Part shown: positions 58,463-64,000 of the stretch, piece after piece
Numbering within the stretch: the first letter of the stretch is position 1
Layout: the number at the start of each line of letters is the position of its first letter
Assembly (NCBI GenBank): GCA_022885665.1
Contig: JAGQDJ010000150.1
Coordinates: forward strand, 62,001 to 126,000
Direction: 5' to 3'
Source: Triops longicaudatus
Lineage: Eukaryota > Arthropoda > Branchiopoda > Notostraca > Triopsidae
DNA: 64,000 nucleotides
Program-made: the position numbers and the translations under genes
Notes under the pieces: model-generated
The model's database searches: none
What the model saw: only the letters and a program-made list of their open reading frames with translations
What the model was told of the DNA's origin: nothing

Positions 58463-60617
58463 CCTCCTCCCTCGGAATATTAACTTTATGTTAATGGTAA
58501 GCATAGGTAACTACGAAGTGACGAAAAAATTGCAAATTGACCATCCCTCACCCCGAACCAAAATCCTTGGAACGGCTCCAAACAAGGAAATAGCTAACGC
58601 TTGCTACTACCGTACCTTTATAATATTTTCAACACTACTCAGTTGTTATTCGTCAAAGATTACTTTACTTGTAGCACAATCCTGGCATAATAGCGTCTCT
58701 ACCATTTTTTTTTAATTTTGACCCAAAATGTGCTCACTAAATGTGTAGATTGCTCTAAGTTATTTGTGTGTCTTGTTTATATAATTATCAATACTTACTC
58801 AATAATGCCTTTATAAAGGGTCTAACTTCACTTCTTAAATGGCTGAAATGCGTTGTAAAGCACCGTAACTGTTTTCTTCTGCTCAAAAATACTACAATAA
58901 TTTCAAAATAGAAAGGACCTTTTATTTTCGCTTTTCTTGCAAATTCGGCTAATTTTTAAGTTTAAACAAAACAAATCGTTATTTTTTAGAATGCTCTGTA
59001 TGAGTGATACAAAACTTTTCACATTCGACTTCACTGAAAAATTCCAAGAGTATTGTATTTTCAAGGTTGGTTTTCGAAGTTAGCCTTCGATAAGCACACA
59101 TTTGAACGCGAACAAATTTAATTGCTCGACAAAACAAGTTGCTTCACAAAATTCAGAAATAGCATTTAGCCAGAATTTTCTTCTTGCTAACGCTTAGTAT
59201 GGATCTTTTGAACCTGTCGATCGCTTGGCCCTTTACCATAAAGAAAGACTTCCACTAGATTAGGGGGAAAAAAAGGATAAAAAGAGATCGGCTAAAAAAG
59301 TGGTACTTACGAACTAATATTTCTTTACAAATTCGCACTTGGTTGCACTTCCTACGGTTTCAACTACTGCTTCGTCTTGCTTGTCCACAGTCTTTTCAAT
59401 TTTGAAGGAGGAGTTTATTTATTTTTTTTTTTTTTTGCGTTTTTCTTCGCAAGTCGCGTTCTCCCTGTCGCCTCTTCGCTCCCCTTGCTAACTAGCCTGA
59501 GAACAGCAGTAAGCCATAACACAGGAAATGGGTCGAAGTTCACTATGTAATCTTAACATTGAGTTTGCCTGGGATCAAAAGGTTGCAACTGTGTTCCAAT
59601 TCAGGTAGCAGAAAGGTTGTTTGATGAACTATGGAAAGAATGGATCCCCTAACCGTCGCAGTTGTCTTTCGGTAGTGAAAATCCGACAAATCTAACATGT
59701 ACCAAAAAAGTCTCGTTTAAGCTTCTTGTTGTCAGGAAATTTTTAAAACACAAATTTGGTTTTGGTATCCTAAGGAAGCATATTTATCGCTGAATCTAGC
59801 GACCCTTTATTTGTTGCTTTTGTTGGAGTGCAGTGCTTGTCTTTTGAATCCTTTTATTGCTATTTTTTAGTCCGCAGCAATTGCGTGCCTGTTTAAGTTT
59901 CTCATTAATTTTCAGTATTTATTTTAAGTTTTTCCGCAACAAGCGATGAAATTATTTTTGTCTTATCACTACCAGTATCAAATGTTAGAAACATAAAACT
60001 ATTTCTAATGTTTTCACACAATTTTCCTGGAAAAAAAATAACACGTCAATCGGCACTATTCGTTGGTTTTCACCCAAGTTCCTCACTAATGAGGTTTGTC
60101 CAGTTTTTCGCCAAATTGAGGACACTTCGATATGTTCATTCAGCAATACACGAGCAGCTTTTTCGATGTTTCCCAACGGAAATGTATACGTAATCAAAGT
60201 AAAAAAAAAAATACATTCTTCAGCACTCTTTCTCGTGACTCGCCATCTCTGGGTATTGCCACGCTGAATTTGGGGAGTACGTGAAAATGGTCATTGAATC
60301 GTGAATCACTCAGAAAGCTAACAAGCCAGCAACAAGGGTGATTGGACTCGGACACCCTCCCCAGCCAGTTGCGCGCCAAATTTGGCCTCATTTGAGGTCC
60401 TCAATCCTTTAACCCGTTTCTACACATTCGACAAGACTGGCAAAAACTACAAAAAGAAACATCTTAGCTACACATTCATACATGAGGATTCCAAGGAGCC
60501 TGAGCCAAAAAAAGGGGCCGATGAACTGGCCAACACACACGCCACGATGCTGATGGCCTCCTCGGGATCTTTTCAAGGAATCATGCACACGTGTGTATAT
60601 TTGGGTTACAGCACTCC

Positions 60618-60629
60618 TTTCCCGCCAAA
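60618..60629 (-). promoter_or_regulatory. Second perfect E2F consensus
   Basis: TTTCCCGCCAAA is the exact reverse complement of the 40345 site. It lies within a GC-richer stretch (60360-60720) that carries a 129-codon open frame with no recognised domain. Confidence 0.35.
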
Positions 60630-61629
60630 AACCTCATACAGCCATTGGAGTAACTCAACACCTACCAAAAACAAGAATTCCTTATCAAGAAGGCGTATTC
60701 AAAACCGAAAGAACGTAACAAAAGTCAAAACAGGACAAATTCCTCCTGTTTTTTTTTTTTCTTTTGACTAAGAAGCTGAGAAAGTGTAGCAGAAAGCGGA
60801 AACCGAAACGAATCCGTACAAAAACAGGAAAATTCAGACGAGTTTAGGAACTGGTGATGTGTGAACGCTCCAAAGGTCAACAAACTATATATATATATGT
60901 ATATCTTTTGCTCTTTTTCTGAAAAACTTTTTTTCTTTTTCGTGAAAAATTCCAAGAAAAAGGCAATAATTTTAGTACATTGTATGGTTGTTTTCGTAAT
61001 TATAAGTTTGCTTGCATTTTTGACGAGTAAACCGATCACCCAAGTGGTTTGAAGTCTTGTCTTGCGTAAATTTTTCTTCACCGTGCTCATCAATCATCAT
61101 TGCAGCATCGCCAAAGCGGTTTAGGTTTGAAGAGTCTTGAAAATTCACGTGAGAAAGTTGTCTGCGGTTAAGTGGTAGCAACTTAGAGAGACATTTCTTT
61201 TCTATCAATGGCGTACGACAGGTTTTCTTCAAGGTTGAAGTGCATCGTACAGCTCCTTAACTAAAAATAAAAGAAAAAAAATCCCACCAACTCCCGGCAT
61301 GGTATTCCTTGTTCCCTCTATTGCCCTCCATATGGGAAGGACGCAACAATGAAAGAGGGATTTGTCATTAAAGCAGCTTTTAAGTTATAATTTTATTGTC
61401 TTCTTGATAGTCTCATATTCTAGAACCTCACTGTATCAAATTCACTCGCAATGATAATTGGCTTTCATCAAAAGATCATGGGTTATACAGTTTTACAGAG
61501 AAAGTATAAAATAAAACGATATCGGGTACACAGAGCAGCTTTTTTGTCAATGGGTTTGGTTTAGGCAGATTTTTATTGCAGTGCTTTTACCATTATATAA
61601 TTTTCAAAAAGTGTTAAAAAGAAAATATA

Positions 61630-61895
61630 CATGAGAACTCCGATTTCGTCAAGATCGGTTATGGAAACTCCCGATCGTGTCAATCGTCTCGGCAAAATTT
61701 TTTCTCCTTTAACAGTGGGTCTTATGAGAATTCCTTCAATGATCCCAGGAGAGTATTATTAAACGCAATTTTATTTTCAAATATATTCGAATGTGGAATT
61801 TTTTAGGATTTTCTTAATGCATTTAACACGTGAATCTGATTTTGTCAACCATCCGTCTTCGGTCCCGACCGGTTTACAAAATCGGAGTTCTCCTG
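61630..61895. mobile_element. MITE with imperfect terminal inverted repeats (pogo/Tigger-like)
   Basis: The left end reads CATGAGAACTCCGATTTCGT and the reverse complement of the right end reads CAGGAGAACTCCGATTTTGT, 18 of 20 identical. The left terminus is preceded by TA, as expected for Tc1/mariner/pogo insertion. Subterminal CGGTCCCGACC near the right end resembles subterminal sequence of pogo-type elements. At about 266 bp with no coding capacity it fits a MITE. The right TA duplication is not intact. Confidence 0.65.
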
Positions 61896-62159
61896 GAAAA
61901 GGTGTAAGACTAATAGTGTAGTAACGTCCAGAGCACAATTTTTGCAAAAGAAAAGCTTTGCTAAATGTTCAACGAAGGTAACAACGAAAGTTTCGCTATT
62001 CTTATCGCTGCTAATTGACTTGCCATTTTTTGAATATTTATTTATTAAAGTCAAGGTCGTTGCCGTCTTGGACTTGTGACTTGGCAAGTTATTTTGATTG
62101 ATTTATTCATTTTATTTCCTTGTCGTTTCACCTGCCTATATTCCTTCCAATCAATTTTA

Positions 62160-62189
62160 ATTTTGTTTATTTATATTTTGTTTATTTAT
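62160..62189 (+). repeat. Two exact 15-bp tandem copies
   Basis: ATTTTGTTTATTTAT occurs twice in direct succession within AT-rich sequence. Confidence 0.85.
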
Positions 62190-64000
62190 ATTTATATCGG
62201 TTTGCTTCCTATACTTTCCTCAGGAGTGTACTTCTGCCCTAATGTTAGCAACTCACGTTTTGGGATTTTCTGGGTCGAAGACCCCTTTTTACCTCTCTCT
62301 CCAGCGTGCGTATCTTGCCTTCTCGGGGGATGCTGAGTCCCCACCGAGCACACCTGGAAGGTCCCGCCAAAACTTCTTTTCGTTTGCCCTCCAACACTTA
62401 ACTCACGTAACGGGCTATAAGAAAAAAACGGGCATCGGCCTGACCTACACGATTAACACTCCCTGCATTTTTTTTCCTCTTTTATCCTTTCTTTCGGCCA
62501 TGATCTCCATTTGAACCCACTCCGTTCCGTTAGGTTTAGTTGCTGGTTAAAAACGTGCCTAGGATTTGTATACATGTTCTATCCTAACCCAAGTTCTGTG
62601 ACCGAACTCAAGGTCCGGTTACAAGTTGAGCGTTCAGCATGCCGGAACTTTCTCACTTTCCTTCATCCATCCCATGATTTAAAAATACATAAGTGAGTAA
62701 ATAAAGGCAAAAAAAAAAATGAATTTGATTTACTATTTTTGTTTTCTGATAACATCAACTTGCTCAACATGTGTCCAAAGTATGTTCTCACCTTGGTTTC
62801 ACCTCCATCCAGCTGTTGTTGGTTGGTGGCCTGCTGAAATCATGAAGACAGTTGGTTACTCCGGGGTCAAGTAAGAGCCCCAGCGAGGCCAAGTTAGCAC
62901 CAAAAGGAGAATCCGAGGTCAGAAAAGTTTGTTGACCCTCCGTCCACTTCTTCCTCCTTACCTTTTCTCGTACTTCAATTTATTCAATCCTTTGCCGCTT
63001 TACCTTCATATATGAACAGCCCACATATGCTCATAGAGGTGTACATAGGTGTACCCAAAGCGGTTGACCTGAAGACGAAAGGTAAAGCAAAAAAAGGAAC
63101 GTTCTTGGGATAAGGGGTGGGTTTGATTTGAGAAGTGTCGAATGGATTATTGGAAGCCCCTAGAAAAGGGGGCGGTTAGGATCCATGCCTTTTCGGGTAC
63201 AGAAAACTCGTGAAGTTGAGAACGGAAGTTGTGTTCCCCTAAAAACAGTGTATCCCGAATAAGAGACAGAATAAATGGGGCGTAGAGGCGAAAAGTGTTA
63301 AAGTGGGGGTACGGGGGCGGGACAAGCATGGACGGTTCTGAGAAGGCCGCGTGGTTTTCTGAATGATACGGATGACGGACCCATGCCGGAATTCCCTGGA
63401 ATTCCTCCCTGCATGTCAGCTTCGCCGAGTCGAGACTATTGACAGCAAAACGGCACTCACATACATATATACATACGCACACATATGTTCTTGGCTTTAT
63501 ATTGAAAAGCAGCTGGTAAACTTTTCCCAGTAAGCAGGATGGTCGATGGCCCGCAACAGTTTGCGCGCCAAGAGTGACCGAAGAATGCTTTTTGCACATT
63601 GGATTATTTAGTAATGGCCCTAGCGGGCGTGCTTCCTTCCTAGTATTCTTACTGTAGGTTCCAAGCGCAGTAGATTAACAAACTGTTTCCGAAGTGATTA
63701 TCTTTGTCTTTCTTTCACTCTACTAATAGCCATACAGGCGGGAGGAAACTTCCATCATACAGTGTAAATTAATTAATTGACACGAAAAAAAAGGGGAAAA
63801 GCTCCTTTATTAATTTCGCTCGATGTTTTAAAAACAATGATTCCCAAGGAACATTGAGGGACGCGCAAATAAAGTTCAATTTCTCCCACGAAGATTCGAT
63901 TCTTTCCTGGACAAGTTCTCGCTTTCTTAGGCCCAGGAGGTCAATATAAGGATTAAAAACATTACGTAATTCGTACAAAATGCGTAGGACTGAGAGAGAG

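Larger units (their letters stand above)
55633..64000. other. Right end, no recognised gene
   Basis: AT-rich with isolated frames. The best are 56280-56543 (87 codons, Lys/Arg/Leu-rich, after an acceptor-like GTCGTTTCAG), 60382-60771 (129 codons) and 63147-63599 (minus, 150 codons). None shows a domain or a complete splice context. MITE-like elements lie at 58.4 and 61.6 kb, and there is a TA-rich run near 60885. Confidence 0.4.

Overview
The window is a gene-poor stretch of an arthropod nuclear genome, most likely an insect. The sequence is mostly AT-rich. Long ORFs are absent, exon-like segments are short and flanked by GT/AG splice sites, core promoters look arthropod (TATA plus a TCAGT-type initiator), and degenerate CCTAA/TTAGG-type blocks recur. 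I could not fix the order or species. No tRNA, rRNA, CRISPR array or bacterial operon is visible.

One gene is recognised with high confidence: a plus-strand CDK inhibitor of the p21/p27/Dacapo (CDKN1) family, built from two coding exons (38085-38628 and 41957-42036, 207 residues). It has the cyclin-binding RRCLFG motif, the CDK-binding WNFDF...KPLEG...W block and a C-terminal PIP box. A 3.3-kb intron splits the PIP box. The 394 nt upstream of the start in the same exon, and a probable upstream leader exon, contain no ATG. E2F-type sites lie in the leader and, as a perfect 12-mer, inside the intron.

Left arm (1-35 kb): mostly non-coding. It holds a 34-T tract, CCTAA-like blocks at about 4.2, 5.8, 8.9, 18.6 and 26.1 kb, a pogo/Tigger-like terminus at 7.36 kb, and a few exon candidates (5987-6142 plus; 6462-6766 minus; a TATA-led unit at 10.4 kb; a minimal TATA-led unit at 16.75 kb). 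Middle (34-38 kb): possible minus-strand exons at 34.2-34.9 kb, a clean TATA/initiator promoter at 35.13 kb leading a small two-exon ORF, a possible signal-peptide ORF at 36.97 kb, then the CDK inhibitor.

Right arm (42.5-64 kb): several unrecognised exon-like segments on the plus strand (42.58, 44.9, 45.55, 47.67+49.32, 52.3, 54.0-54.6 and 55.5 kb), small tandem repeats, and two MITE-like elements (51.67-51.95 and 61.63-61.90 kb). Apart from the CDK inhibitor, every coding call rests on splice-site logic, frame openness and phase only. None has a recognised domain, so treat them as hypotheses for RNA evidence.
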